The notes beneath the pieces are model-generated. The model did no database searches. It was not told the DNA's origin and worked only from the letters and a program-made list of their open reading frames with translations. A stretch of DNA of 64,000 nucleotides, from the NCBI GenBank assembly GCA_900467185.1, contig UBPA01000002.1:124001-188000 (forward strand). Direction: 5' to 3'. Origin of the DNA: Hyphomicrobiales bacterium (GTDB lineage: Bacteria; Pseudomonadota; Alphaproteobacteria; Rhizobiales; Rhizobiaceae). The position numbers and the translations under genes are program-made. This document shows, in pieces, positions 18,753 through 27,678 of this stretch. Positions within the stretch are counted from its first letter, which is position 1, and every line of letters begins with the position of its first letter.

Positions 18753-18787
18753 CCGGAGGAGGCAAGCGGACCTTGGTCCTCCTCCGG
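18753..18787. promoter_or_regulatory. intercistronic hairpin after sugar-binding protein gene
   Basis: A 10-bp perfect inverted repeat, CCGGAGGAGG at 18753-18762 and CCTCCTCCGG at 18778-18787, can be extended inward by CAAG/CTTG across a bulge. It lies between the binding-protein stop and the first permease start on the leftward transcript, without a U-run. A stabilising or attenuating role is inferred. Confidence 0.65.
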
Positions 18788-18814
18788 GCACCATGCTCTC
18801 CGGGAGGAAGCCCT

Positions 18815-20047
18815 TTAGCCGAGAACCGACTTGATCTTCGCAGCCGCCTGATCGAGGGCGTCCTGCGCACTCATCTGGCCGGTCAGCGCGCCCTGGATGG
18901 CGTCCTGGATGGCCTTGGAAATCTTCGGCCATTCCGGATGGGGGCCGCGCGGCTTGGCGTATTTCAGCTGCTCGACGAACACCTTCAGCGCGGCATCCTT
19001 CTTCTCATTGCCCGTCGGGGGAATGGCGATGTCGGAGCGGGCGGGAAGCTGGCCGAAATCCTTGAACATTCGGTCGTCCTGCGAGGCAAAATACTCGAGC
19101 ACCTTGAAGGCTTCGTCGGGGTGCTGCGTGGTCGAGAAGATCGCCCAGTTGAAGTCGCCCATCGCGGACGAGCGCTCGGCGCCCGCTTCCGGCACGGGCA
19201 AGAGCGTCACCGCCCAGTCGAACTTCGCTTCCGTGCTCATCCGGTCGAGCTCCCACGGGCCCGAGATGACCATGGCGGCATTGCCGGAGTTGAACGTGCC
19301 GGTGGAATCCCACTGGCCACGCGTCAGCGTATCGGGCGACGCAAGCTTCTCGTCCATGATGGTCTTCCAGGTGTCGAGCGCCTTCACGGCACCCGGCGCG
19401 TTGATCGCCTCATAGGATGCGCCACCCATCTGCGCCCAGGGCAGGAACTGGAAGGTGCCCTCTTCGCTGGCCTTGGCCGAGAAGGCGAGACCATAGACGT
19501 TCTTGGCCGGGTCGTTGAGCTTGCGCGCGGCATCCAGCAGCTCCGCCCATGTCTGCGGCGGCTTGTCCGGGTCGAGCCCCTTCGCCTTGAACATGTCCTT
19601 GTTGTAGTAGAGCGCGATCGTGTTGGTGGCCTTGGGGATGCCGAAAGACTTGCCGTCCCACATGACGGAGGCAAGGGGGCCGGGGAAGTAGTTCGCGGTC
19701 TTCACCACGCTCGATGCCGCGATCCTGTCGCTGAGATCAAGGAAGGCGCCGCGCGACGAGAAGAGAGCATGTTCCGGATTGTCGATCGCGATGATGTCGG
19801 GCGCCTGACCGGTAGAATAGGCGCGCATGGCCTCGCTGACGACATCATCGAACTGGATCTGGCGATATTCGACCGTAATGCCGTTCTTCAAGGCATTGAA
19901 ATCCTTGATCAGGTTCGGCGCCGGCTGAATGTCGCGGTCGAGCGACCAGACGGTGATCTTCACGTCCTCGGCCTGCGCGGCCGGAACGGACATGGACACG
20001 GTGGCCAGTGCGAGAGCACCGGCGGCAAGCCAGGTTTTCATGGTCAT
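18815..20047 (-). CDS. sugar ABC transporter substrate-binding protein
   Basis: A periplasmic receptor of 410 residues, solute-binding family 1. It has a Sec signal peptide ending near AAQAED (about residue 26) and then the mature start [11 protein letters not shown]. The ATG at 20047 has an excellent AGGAGGAGAAC ribosome site. Its message is bracketed by inverted repeats (20078-20104 and 18753-18787). With the nearby isomerase and oxidoreductase, the ligand is probably a monosaccharide or polyol, not identifiable from sequence. Confidence 0.94.
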   Translation of the reverse strand: MTMKTWLAAGALALATVSMSVPAAQAEDVKITVWSLDRDIQPAPNLIKDFNALKNGITVEYRQIQFDDVVSEAMRAYSTGQAPDIIAIDNPEHALFSSRGAFLDLSDRIAASSVVKTANYFPGPLASVMWDGKSFGIPKATNTIALYYNKDMFKAKGLDPDKPPQTWAELLDAARKLNDPAKNVYGLAFSAKASEEGTFQFLPWAQMGGASYEAINAPGAVKALDTWKTIMDEKLASPDTLTRGQWDSTGTFNSGNAAMVISGPWELDRMSTEAKFDWAVTLLPVPEAGAERSSAMGDFNWAIFSTTQHPDEAFKVLEYFASQDDRMFKDFGQLPARSDIAIPPTGNEKKDAALKVFVEQLKYAKPRGPHPEWPKISKAIQDAIQGALTGQMSAQDALDQAAAKIKSVLG

Positions 20048-20077
20048 GTTCTCCTCCTTGAGTTTACGGGTCTTCCT

Positions 20078-20104
20078 CCGGGCACCAACCTCCATGGCGC
20101 CCGG
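20078..20104. promoter_or_regulatory. inverted repeat in the leader of the binding-protein gene
   Basis: A 9-bp stem with one mismatch, CCGGGCACC at 20078-20086 and GGCGCCCGG at 20096-20104. It lies between the isomerase stop (20110) and the binding-protein start (20047). It could be an RNA processing or stabilising structure. Confidence 0.45.
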
Positions 20105-20109
20105 CCGTC

Positions 20110-21012
20110 TCACTGCGGGTCGGTGACGAAGGTTCCGCCCCGGCACCGTTTCAGATAGTTCAGGCCGTGCACCTGCCCGGTCATCTCCAGCGCATCGCGG
20201 TAGACGGGATCGTGCCAGCCTTCGATGTCGATCGAGCCGGACCAGCCGGCCAGGCGCAGCTCCGAGATGATGTCGGTCCAGTTGCTGTCGCCGAAGCCCG
20301 GCGTGCGCATGAGCACGAATTTTTCCTTGCCGAAGATGCCGTGCTCCCGGATGACGTCCCAGCGGATCGTCGCGTCCTTGCCGTGGACGTGAAAGATCTT
20401 GGATGCCCATTTGCGGATCTGCGGCAGCGGGTCGATCAGGTAGACCATCTGGTGGCAGGGCTCCCATTCGAGCCCGATATGGTCGTCCGGCGTTTCGTTG
20501 AACATCAGCTCCCAGGCATCCGGGTTGTGTGCGATGTTCCAGTCGCCGGTCTGCCAGTTGCCGTCCATGGCGCAGTTCTCGAAGGCGATCTTCACGCCCT
20601 TGTCGGCGGCGCGCCGGCCAAGCTCGCTCCAGATGTGCTTGTAGCGGGACAGGCTCTCGGGCAGCGGCTTGCCGCGAACCCGGCCAGTAAAGCCGGCAAC
20701 GCAGGTGGCGCCGAAGTGATGCGCGTTGTCGATGCAATCCTTCCAGCCCTGCAGCGTCTGCAGGTCGAGGTCTTCCTCCTCCAGCGGATTGCCGAACATG
20801 CCGATGGTGGAGATCGTGATATCGCGATCACCGATCGCCTCCCGGCAGCGCTTGCCGAGATCGGCCAGATCCTGCCCGTTGGTCGTCTGCCAGAAGAAGG
20901 GTTCGAAGCTCTCGAAGCCGAGATCCGCGATCTGCCCGATGCGGGTGGCCGCCTGGCCGGCGCTCGCGCTGATCATGGTGCCGACGCGGATGGCGTTTGC
21001 GGGGTTGGTCAC
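20110..21012 (-). CDS. sugar phosphate isomerase/epimerase family protein (AP2 endonuclease TIM barrel)
   Basis: A 300-residue TIM-barrel protein of the xylose isomerase-like superfamily (inositol catabolism IolE/IolI, tagatose epimerase relatives). Candidate metal ligands appear in the usual order: the glutamates in [10 protein letters not shown] and LEWEPCHQ, the histidine in FHVHGKD and the glutamate in IDIEGWHD. The start is a GTG at 21012 that overlaps the oxidoreductase stop (GTGA). With the upstream dehydrogenase it probably interconverts or prepares the imported sugar for oxidation. The reaction is unspecified. Confidence 0.88.
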   Translation of the reverse strand: MTNPANAIRVGTMISASAGQAATRIGQIADLGFESFEPFFWQTTNGQDLADLGKRCREAIGDRDITISTIGMFGNPLEEEDLDLQTLQGWKDCIDNAHHFGATCVAGFTGRVRGKPLPESLSRYKHIWSELGRRAADKGVKIAFENCAMDGNWQTGDWNIAHNPDAWELMFNETPDDHIGLEWEPCHQMVYLIDPLPQIRKWASKIFHVHGKDATIRWDVIREHGIFGKEKFVLMRTPGFGDSNWTDIISELRLAGWSGSIDIEGWHDPVYRDALEMTGQVHGLNYLKRCRGGTFVTDPQ

Positions 21013-22061
21013 AGGTTCTGTCCTTGTGCTGAAAGATCGACGGCAAGGCCGGTCCGGGCGCTTTCGATGGCGCCGAACACCATGGAAAGGCTGTTGATAT
21101 TGTCGTGACCGATCGTTTCCGGCTCGCCGCCGGTGTCGATCGCACGGATGAAGTCGAGAAGGACGCTGGTGTGGCCCTGCGTTTCCGCCGCATCGGCGGC
21201 GTCCGGCATCGGCAGCGATCGTTCGCCGTGGAGAAGGCCCGGCTCGTCGCCGGAGACCGTCACCTCGAACGTCTCCTCGCCATCCCAGGTCGCCATGCCC
21301 TTCGCGCCGACCAGCCGCCATTCGCTCTCCCAGCTCGTGCGGCGGCCTTCCGCGCACCACGAGCCGCGATAGGTAAAGACGGCATCGTCGGAGAGCTTGA
21401 AGATCGCGTTTGCCGCGGCGCCATGCGCGTACCAAGACCCGGCCGGGTTGGTTTCCACGCAGTAGACCGACAGCGGTACCTTGCCGGAAACGAAGCGGGC
21501 GGCGTCGAAGGTGTGAATTGCCATGTCGAGCAGCAGCACGTTCTGCATCTCATCGCGGAAGCCGCCGAAATGCGGCGCGAGAAAAAAATCGCAATGGACG
21601 GCGGTCAGTTCGCCGATCGCCCCGCTCTCGACCAGCCGCCTCATCCGGCGCACGCCGGAAATGAAGCGGCGGTTCTGCACGACGGCATGGATGCGGCCGG
21701 CCTTGCGGGCGAGATCCAGAAGATCCTGGGCCTCACCGAGCGAGGTGGCCATCGGCTTCTCGCTGAGCACATGGCACCCGTGCGCGAGAGCCGCCGAGAC
21801 GACCGCGCGGCGGGCAACGGGGATGACGACGTCGAAGACGAGCTGTGGTTGTGTTGCTTCCAGCATGGCGGGAAGGTCCGTCCCGATCGCGACATCGGTC
21901 AGTCCAAACGCCTCGGCCAGCGCCTCCGCCGTGGCGCGATCGAGATCGACGAGGCCGACGATCTCGATCCGGTCCTTGAGAAGCGGATCTCCGGCCAGTG
22001 CGCGCAGCCAGCCTTTGGCCATAGCTCCGCACCCGCATAAAACGGCTTTGTATGCTGTCAC
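21009..22061 (-). CDS. Gfo/Idh/MocA family NAD(P)-dependent oxidoreductase
   Basis: A 350-residue sugar or polyol dehydrogenase. The N-terminal Rossmann fold starts with the dinucleotide loop CGCGAMAKGW (about 9-18), followed by the family hallmark SEKPMATS near residue 95. The C-terminal alpha/beta domain binds the sugar. The start is a GTG at 22061 preceded by GGGAGGACTTCA. It is the first gene of the leftward sugar operon, 43 nt from a perfect LacI-type operator. Confidence 0.9.
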   Translation of the reverse strand: MTAYKAVLCGCGAMAKGWLRALAGDPLLKDRIEIVGLVDLDRATAEALAEAFGLTDVAIGTDLPAMLEATQPQLVFDVVIPVARRAVVSAALAHGCHVLSEKPMATSLGEAQDLLDLARKAGRIHAVVQNRRFISGVRRMRRLVESGAIGELTAVHCDFFLAPHFGGFRDEMQNVLLLDMAIHTFDAARFVSGKVPLSVYCVETNPAGSWYAHGAAANAIFKLSDDAVFTYRGSWCAEGRRTSWESEWRLVGAKGMATWDGEETFEVTVSGDEPGLLHGERSLPMPDAADAAETQGHTSVLLDFIRAIDTGGEPETIGHDNINSLSMVFGAIESARTGLAVDLSAQGQNL

Positions 22062-22103
22062 TGAAGTCCTCCCGAACGGGATCGAAACTCCTCTTCCGAT
22101 CTC

Positions 22104-22117
22104 CGTAAACGTTTACG
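22104..22117. promoter_or_regulatory. LacI-family operator palindrome
   Basis: The perfect 14-bp palindrome CGTAAACGTTTACG contains the central CG typical of LacI/GalR operators. It lies between the divergent oxidoreductase operon and the LacI-family gene, so it very probably serves both promoters. Confidence 0.85.
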
Positions 22118-22180
22118 ATACTATGGACAGGCGGTGGTTCGTGTCAATAGGATTTGTCGGAGGAGAAGGGTGGGACATCG

Positions 22181-23203
22181 GTGGTGGTGAAGGGCATACG
22201 GCAGCTGGCCGAGCATCTGGATATTTCGATCGGCACGGTTTCGCGCGCGCTGAACGGAAAGAAGGACGTCAACGAGGACACGCGACGGCGGGTTCTGGAG
22301 GCGGCCGAGCGGCTGGGTTACGTCGCCAACCAGTCCGGCCGGGCGCTGCGCAAGGGCTCCACCGGCGTGATCGGCTTCATGATGCAGACCGGCCATGAGA
22401 TCACGGGGCAGGGGGATACGTTCTTCATGAGCGTGTTCGACGGCGTGCAGACCGTCTTCGCGCGGCACGGGCTGGACCTCGTCGCCCTGCTCTGCTCCTC
22501 CGAAGAGGATCCGGACGCCTATCTGGAGCGGGTCGTGGCGCGCGGTTTTGCCGATGGCATCATGCTGTCGGCCACGCGGCGGGTCGATCATCGCTTCACG
22601 CTGCTCGACCGGCGCAAGATCCCGTTCGTGTCCCTCGGCCGCAGCCTGACGGATGTCGGGCAACCCTTCATCGATCTCGACTTCGAGGGAATGGCGACGA
22701 CGGTGATGACGCGGCTCGCGACACGCGGCCATCGGCGCATCGCGGTCCTGCGCCCCCATGACGATCTCAATCTCGGTCACGTCTTTCTGGAACGCTGCCG
22801 GGCGGTGCTGGCAGAGCACAGGCTGGTGCTGGAGGACGATCTGATCTTCAACGCCGCGCCGAACGAGGCGGGTGGCTATCGCATCGGGCAGGATCTCGCG
22901 CGCCATTCCAACCGCCCATCGGCCATCGTGGTGCTGAACGACGGCAGCGTCACCGGCCTGTTCCACGGTCTGGAAGCCGCCGGCCTGACGCCGGGCAAGG
23001 ACATTGCCGTCATCGGCCTCCACAGCCCGCAGGCCCGATATCTCTCGCCGCGGCTGACCTGTTTCGATCTGTCGCTGCGCGACCTCGGCATCTCGCTCGC
23101 CGAAACTCTGCTCGCCAGCATGCCGGCCTATGCCGCCCTTTACCCGAATGCAGCGCATCGTCAGCTCTGGCCGATGACGCTGATCGACGGCGAGAGCGGT
23201 TAG
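22181..23203 (+). CDS. LacI-family transcriptional repressor
   Basis: A repressor of about 340 residues with an N-terminal LacI helix-turn-helix (IRQLAEHLDISIGTVSRALNG, DTRRRVLEAAERLGYVAN) and a periplasmic-binding-like sensor domain (about 65-335). The start is uncertain. GGAGGAG lies at 22159-22165, and consecutive GTG codons at 22181, 22184 and 22187 are possible; the TTG at 22154 is less likely. It is divergent from the sugar operon with a perfect operator between them, so it should repress that operon until the imported sugar or a derivative binds. Confidence 0.93.
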   Translation: MVVKGIRQLAEHLDISIGTVSRALNGKKDVNEDTRRRVLEAAERLGYVANQSGRALRKGSTGVIGFMMQTGHEITGQGDTFFMSVFDGVQTVFARHGLDLVALLCSSEEDPDAYLERVVARGFADGIMLSATRRVDHRFTLLDRRKIPFVSLGRSLTDVGQPFIDLDFEGMATTVMTRLATRGHRRIAVLRPHDDLNLGHVFLERCRAVLAEHRLVLEDDLIFNAAPNEAGGYRIGQDLARHSNRPSAIVVLNDGSVTGLFHGLEAAGLTPGKDIAVIGLHSPQARYLSPRLTCFDLSLRDLGISLAETLLASMPAYAALYPNAAHRQLWPMTLIDGESG

Positions 23204-23249
23204 GCAGGAAGCACGTGACGGAGAGGCGAGCGCTGCGGCGGAGAAATGG

Positions 23250-24272
23250 CTAGAGCGCCGCACCATGGCGATCGAAGCGATAGAGAAACGCCTCGTCCGG
23301 CGTCACGATCACCGTCTGGCCGACCGGCAGGACAAGGCCGCCATGGGTGCGGATCTGCAGGCGCCCTGCGCCTTCGATCTCCACAACGAGAAACGTGTCG
23401 CTGCCGAGATATTCGGCCGCCGCGACATGCCCCCGCCAGCCGTCTTCGCCCGTTTCGCCAGCCGCATCGGTCACGGCGCGAACGCCGAGGTGCTCCGGCC
23501 GGACGCCGATGGTCGTTGCATGGTATCGATCTGCCAGGGGTCCCGTGACCAGGTTCATCTGCGGCGAACCGATGAAGGTCGCGACGAAAATATTGGCGGG
23601 CTTGCGGTAGAGGTCGAGCGGATGCCCGACCTGTTCAACCTTGCCGCCATTCATCACGACAATCTTATCGGCCATGGTCATCGCCTCGACCTGATCATGG
23701 GTGACATAGACCGTGGTGGTTGCAAGCCGTTGCTGCAGCTCGCGAATTTCCCCGCGCATCTGCACGCGCAGCTTGGCGTCGAGGTTGGACAGCGGTTCGT
23801 CGAACAGGAAGATTTTCGGCGCGCGTACGATCGCTCGACCCATGGCGACACGCTGACGTTGACCGCCGGATAGGGCGACGGGCTTGCGGTCGAGATAGCG
23901 GGTGAGATCCAGGATCTCGGCCGCCGACGCCACCCGCTTGCCGATCTCATCCTTGGCAAGACCGGCAAGCCGCAGCGCGAAACCCATGTTGGACTCGACC
24001 GTCATGTGCGGATAGAGCGCGTAGTTCTGGAACACCATCGCGATATCTCGGTCGCGCGGTGCGAGGTCGTTGACCCGTAAGCCCTCGATGCGGATATCGC
24101 CAGAGGTGATTGCTTCGAGCCCGGCGATCGTGCGCAGCAAAGTCGATTTCCCGCAGCCGGATGGGCCGACGAGTGCGAGAAACTCGCCGTCTTCCGCCGC
24201 GACCGAAATGCCGTGCAGCACCTCCAGAGCCCCATAGGACTTGCGGATCTCCTCCAGTTCCAAACGCGCCAT
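23250..24272 (-). CDS. CUT1 sugar ABC transporter ATP-binding protein (UgpC/MsmK family)
   Basis: A carbohydrate-importer ATPase of 340 residues. It has Walker [10 protein letters not shown] (36-44), the signature [15 protein letters not shown], Walker [14 protein letters not shown] and a C-terminal OB region. I chose the ATG at 24272, preceded by GGGAGGATGAG, over a frame extending to 24308. It is divergent from the binding-protein/permease/mannosidase operon that lacks its own ATPase, so it should complete that importer. It is convergent with lacI (46 nt between stops). Confidence 0.94.
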   Translation of the reverse strand: MARLELEEIRKSYGALEVLHGISVAAEDGEFLALVGPSGCGKSTLLRTIAGLEAITSGDIRIEGLRVNDLAPRDRDIAMVFQNYALYPHMTVESNMGFALRLAGLAKDEIGKRVASAAEILDLTRYLDRKPVALSGGQRQRVAMGRAIVRAPKIFLFDEPLSNLDAKLRVQMRGEIRELQQRLATTTVYVTHDQVEAMTMADKIVVMNGGKVEQVGHPLDLYRKPANIFVATFIGSPQMNLVTGPLADRYHATTIGVRPEHLGVRAVTDAAGETGEDGWRGHVAAAEYLGSDTFLVVEIEGAGRLQIRTHGGLVLPVGQTVIVTPDEAFLYRFDRHGAAL

Positions 24273-24510
24273 CTCATCCTCCCGACACAGTGGCTTGACA
24301 CAAAACAAAAGTGATTTAATCTAATTTCCACTGCCTGGGAAGATCGTTGTTGGAGGCGAAGAGGGTCGATCGGGAGAGTGGAGGCGGCGGGCGACAAGCC
24401 TGCGGCATACGACAGCCACGACACGAGAATGTGAAGGTTGCCGCACGCTTGGACATCGCCAGGGGCGAGACGAGGTGCGGCCGTGCAAAAACTTTGGGAG
24501 GACATTCGCA
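24273..24510. promoter_or_regulatory. divergent promoter region of the mannoside importer
   Basis: A 238-nt spacer between the ATPase and binding-protein genes. An AT-rich stretch (about 24298-24330) contains the near-palindrome GATTTAATC at 24313-24321, embedded in AGTG...CACT half-sites. It is a candidate operator for one of the ROK repressors, but no partner site was found to support this. Confidence 0.35.
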
Positions 24511-25806
24511 ATGAACGCCAGAATTCTTATGCTCCTGTCGGCCGTCGCCATGACGCTGCCGGTCGCGGCCTTCGCGCAGGATACGATCACCGGCGACACC
24601 GTCGGCCCGGCGGACGCGCCGAACAAGCTCGTCTTCCGCATGACCTCGGACGGTCCGCGCAACAACGATCCGGTTCTCGCGGAGGGTTACAGCAAGCTTT
24701 TCAATGCTTTCGTCGCCAATCACGCAGGCTGGCAGGTGGAGCTGCAGATGATGTCCGGCGACATCAGCCAGGAGCAGGCCCGCATGCTTGAACAGGCCAA
24801 GTCCGGCAACGCGCCGGATTGCGCGGCCGTCGACAGCTTCGTGCTGCCGCTGTTCAAGAAGTCCGGTGTGTTGCAGTCGTTCTCGCCTTATTTCAAGAAG
24901 GAAGAGATCGACCAACTGTTCCCGTTCATCCGGGACGGTGTGACCGGCGCCGACGGTCAGATCTATGCCTGGTGGTGGTCGACCGACTTGCGCGTTCTCT
25001 ACCGCAATACCGAGATCATTCCGGATGCGCCCGAAACCTGGGGCGACACGAAGAAGGCCGCGCTTGCCTCCGTCGAGAAGGGCATGGAAGGTCTTCTTTT
25101 CAATGGCGGCCGCTACGAGGGTACGACATTCGATTGGCTGGCGAATTTTTGGGGGCAGGGCGGCAAGCTCGTGGACGATGCCGGCAAGCCGATCTTCGGC
25201 GAAGGCGAGAACCGCGAGAAGTTTGTGAAGGCCGTCAACTATTATCGCGACCTCGTCGAATCCGGTGCGGCACCCAAGCGCGTGGCGACGATCGGCAATT
25301 ATGACGACTTCAACGCGGCAGCGGCGGCCGGAACCTCCGCCCTGTTCGTCGGTGGTAACTGGCAGTACAGCCAGCTGAAGACGGTTCTGGAACCGGAAGA
25401 GCTTGCCAAGTGGACCTTTTCGCCGCTGCCGGGCCCGACGAAAGACGAGCGGTCCACCGGCACCGGCGGCTGGACGGTTGCGGCCTTCTCCAAGGATCCG
25501 GCCAAGGTCGAGATGTGCGCGAACCTCGCCCGCGAGATCTACATGGGTCCGGCCAACGAACTGCAGGAACAGCTGCCGACGCGGGCGGACTTCTACTCGA
25601 CCTACAAGATCTTCTCGAGCGACGCCAACAAGGCGTTCGGCGAGGCCCTGAAGGTCGGGCAGGCGCGACCGGGTGCGCCCGTCTATCCCGAGATCTCCAA
25701 TCAGATCCAGATCATGATGGGCAAGGTGCTCACCGGCGCCGAGACGACGGATGCGGCGGCGGACGAAGCCTTCAAGGCGGCTACCGCGGCGTTCAGCCGC
25801 CTCTAG
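24511..25806 (+). CDS. sugar (probably mannoside) ABC transporter substrate-binding protein
   Basis: A periplasmic receptor of 431 residues, solute-binding family 1. It has a signal peptide ending near AAFAQD (about residue 23). The ATG at 24511 has GGGAGGA 5-12 nt upstream. Mature segments include NKLVFRMTSDGPRN and AWWWSTDLRVLYRN, the latter in the ligand cleft region. Two permeases and an alpha-mannosidase follow, which suggests that the ligand contains alpha-linked mannose. That is an inference from context. Confidence 0.93.
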   Translation: MNARILMLLSAVAMTLPVAAFAQDTITGDTVGPADAPNKLVFRMTSDGPRNNDPVLAEGYSKLFNAFVANHAGWQVELQMMSGDISQEQARMLEQAKSGNAPDCAAVDSFVLPLFKKSGVLQSFSPYFKKEEIDQLFPFIRDGVTGADGQIYAWWWSTDLRVLYRNTEIIPDAPETWGDTKKAALASVEKGMEGLLFNGGRYEGTTFDWLANFWGQGGKLVDDAGKPIFGEGENREKFVKAVNYYRDLVESGAAPKRVATIGNYDDFNAAAAAGTSALFVGGNWQYSQLKTVLEPEELAKWTFSPLPGPTKDERSTGTGGWTVAAFSKDPAKVEMCANLAREIYMGPANELQEQLPTRADFYSTYKIFSSDANKAFGEALKVGQARPGAPVYPEISNQIQIMMGKVLTGAETTDAAADEAFKAATAAFSRL

Positions 25807-25816
25807 CACCCCGGTT

Positions 25817-25841
25817 CGGCGCGGGGTCGGTCCCCGCGCCG
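25817..25841. promoter_or_regulatory. intercistronic hairpin after mannoside-binding protein gene
   Basis: A 10-bp perfect inverted repeat, CGGCGCGGGG at 25817-25826 and CCCCGCGCCG at 25832-25841, with a 5-nt loop. It starts 11 nt after the binding-protein stop and 30 nt before the permease start. There is no T-run. Confidence 0.7.
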
Positions 25842-25870
25842 CGCACGTCTCGCAAAAGGCCGGCTTGATC

Positions 25871-26803
25871 ATGACAGTACAGAACGTGACATTCGAACAG
25901 CATGTGGCTGAGCGCCTTGCCCGCGGAAGCCGCCACGATGCTCCGCGCGTGGTCCCCTGGGTGCTGCCGCTGATCCTCGTGCTGGGGCTGTTCTATCTCT
26001 ACCCCGTCTTCGACGTGATGCGGCTCGCCTTCATGCGGGCGACGCTTCTGGCGAATGATGGAACCTACACGCTTTCGACGCTGATCGACACGCTGTCGCG
26101 GCCCGAACTCGCCCAGATCCTCTGGGTCACCTTCGTTTTCACCGGCTCCAGCGTCGTCGCCCAGCAGTTGCTTGGCCTCGTCATCGCCCTCGTGGTGGTG
26201 CGCGGGGAGGGGCGGGGACTGTTCGGCACGACGATCGTGCGCACTACGGCGCTCGTCGCCTGGGTGGTGCCGGGCATCGCCGGCGGCATAATCTGGAAAA
26301 TGCTCTTCAACGAAGCGCCTTTCGGCGGGCTGAACAGTATCCTGCGCCTGATGGGTGCGGCCCCCGTGCAATGGCTGTCGGACCCGGACCTCGTCATGTG
26401 GTCGGTCGTTCTCTCCAACGTCTGGCGCGGCACCGCCTTCTCCATGGTCGTCATGTACGCGGCGCTGAAGGCGATCGATCCCGTGCTCTATGAGGCGGCA
26501 TCCGTCGATGGCGCGAATGCCCGCCAGCGGCTGTTCTACGTGACGCTGCCGCAGCTTCGCGCCGCCATCCTCGTCAACATGATCCTGATCACCATCCAGA
26601 CGCTGAACACGTTCGACGCGATCATCTCGCTGACAGGCGGCGGTCCCGGCCGGGCGACCGAGGTTCTCTCGCTCTACACGTTCAATATCGTCTTCCGGAA
26701 CTACGACCTGTCGGTCGGTGCGGTGCTGTCGATCCTGATGCTGGCGATCAGCCTCGGTCTGGCTCTCGTCTATGCCGTATTCCTGCCGAAGGGAGAGGAA
26801 TGA
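25871..26803 (+). CDS. CUT1 sugar ABC transporter permease (MalF type)
   Basis: An inner-membrane permease of 310 residues with six helices. The EAA loop is LYEAASVDGANARQRLFYV (about residues 205-225), followed by TLPQLRAAILVNM. The start is the ATG at 25871. Its stop overlaps the next permease as ATGA. Confidence 0.93.
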   Translation: MTVQNVTFEQHVAERLARGSRHDAPRVVPWVLPLILVLGLFYLYPVFDVMRLAFMRATLLANDGTYTLSTLIDTLSRPELAQILWVTFVFTGSSVVAQQLLGLVIALVVVRGEGRGLFGTTIVRTTALVAWVVPGIAGGIIWKMLFNEAPFGGLNSILRLMGAAPVQWLSDPDLVMWSVVLSNVWRGTAFSMVVMYAALKAIDPVLYEAASVDGANARQRLFYVTLPQLRAAILVNMILITIQTLNTFDAIISLTGGGPGRATEVLSLYTFNIVFRNYDLSVGAVLSILMLAISLGLALVYAVFLPKGEE

Positions 26804-27645
26804 TGTCCGCCGCATCCCGCGAGAGACTGGGCGACGCGCTCAGCTACCTGTTCATGCTGGTGATCTTCGTCTTCTTCGCATGGCCGCTGCTTTGGCTTCT
26901 GTCGCTGGCGCTGCGCACTCGCAAGGAGGTCTTTCTCGGTGTCAGCCGGTTCATTCCGAAAGCGCCGACGCTCGACAACTTCGCCATGATTCTCTCCTCC
27001 GACAAGTTCCTCGGCTACCTCTGGAATGCCCTGAAGCTGTCGTCCCTCAGCGCCATCGGCTGCCTCCTCGTCGCGCTGCCCGCGGCCTATGCCTTCTCGC
27101 GCTTCAGGTTTCGCGGCAAAGGCGGCTGGATGATGGCCATCCTGTCGGTCCAGATGATCTCGCCGCTGGTGATCATGGTGCCGCTCTATCGCTACATGGC
27201 GGCAATCGGACTGACGGACAGCCATTTCGGCGTTGTCATGGTCTACATCGCGCTCGCCGTGCCCACGGTGACGTGGATCCTCAAGGGCTCCATCGACGGG
27301 ATCCCCAGAAGCCTCGACGAGGCCGCGCTGATCGATGGCTGCAACCGATGGGGCGTGTTCCTGCGGGTCATCCTGCCTCTGTCAACGCCCGGCATCGCCT
27401 CGGCCTTCATCATCTCGGTCATTGCCGGCTGGTCGCAGTTCCTCGTGCCCTTCCTGCTCATCACCCGCGAAGCGCTCACGCCCATCGGGGTCGGCATCTT
27501 CCAGTATGCCGGCACCCAGAACGACAGTTCCATCCAGTTGCTCGCCGCTGCCTGCCTCGTCTCCGTGGTGCCGGCGATCATCGCCTTTCTTTCGCTCCAG
27601 CGCCTCATTCTCGGCGCCATGACCGCCGGCGCGGTCAAGGGTTGA
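26800..27645 (+). CDS. CUT1 sugar ABC transporter permease (MalG type)
   Basis: An inner-membrane permease of 281 residues with six helices. The EAA loop is SLDEAALIDGCNRWGVFLRV (about residues 168-187), followed by ILPLSTPGI. It is translationally coupled to the MalF-type permease. The mannosidase gene follows after 33 nt, consistent with one operon. Confidence 0.93.
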   Translation: MMSAASRERLGDALSYLFMLVIFVFFAWPLLWLLSLALRTRKEVFLGVSRFIPKAPTLDNFAMILSSDKFLGYLWNALKLSSLSAIGCLLVALPAAYAFSRFRFRGKGGWMMAILSVQMISPLVIMVPLYRYMAAIGLTDSHFGVVMVYIALAVPTVTWILKGSIDGIPRSLDEAALIDGCNRWGVFLRVILPLSTPGIASAFIISVIAGWSQFLVPFLLITREALTPIGVGIFQYAGTQNDSSIQLLAAACLVSVVPAIIAFLSLQRLILGAMTAGAVKG

Positions 27646-27678
27646 TCCTTTCATGACACAGACCAGGACTTGAAGATC

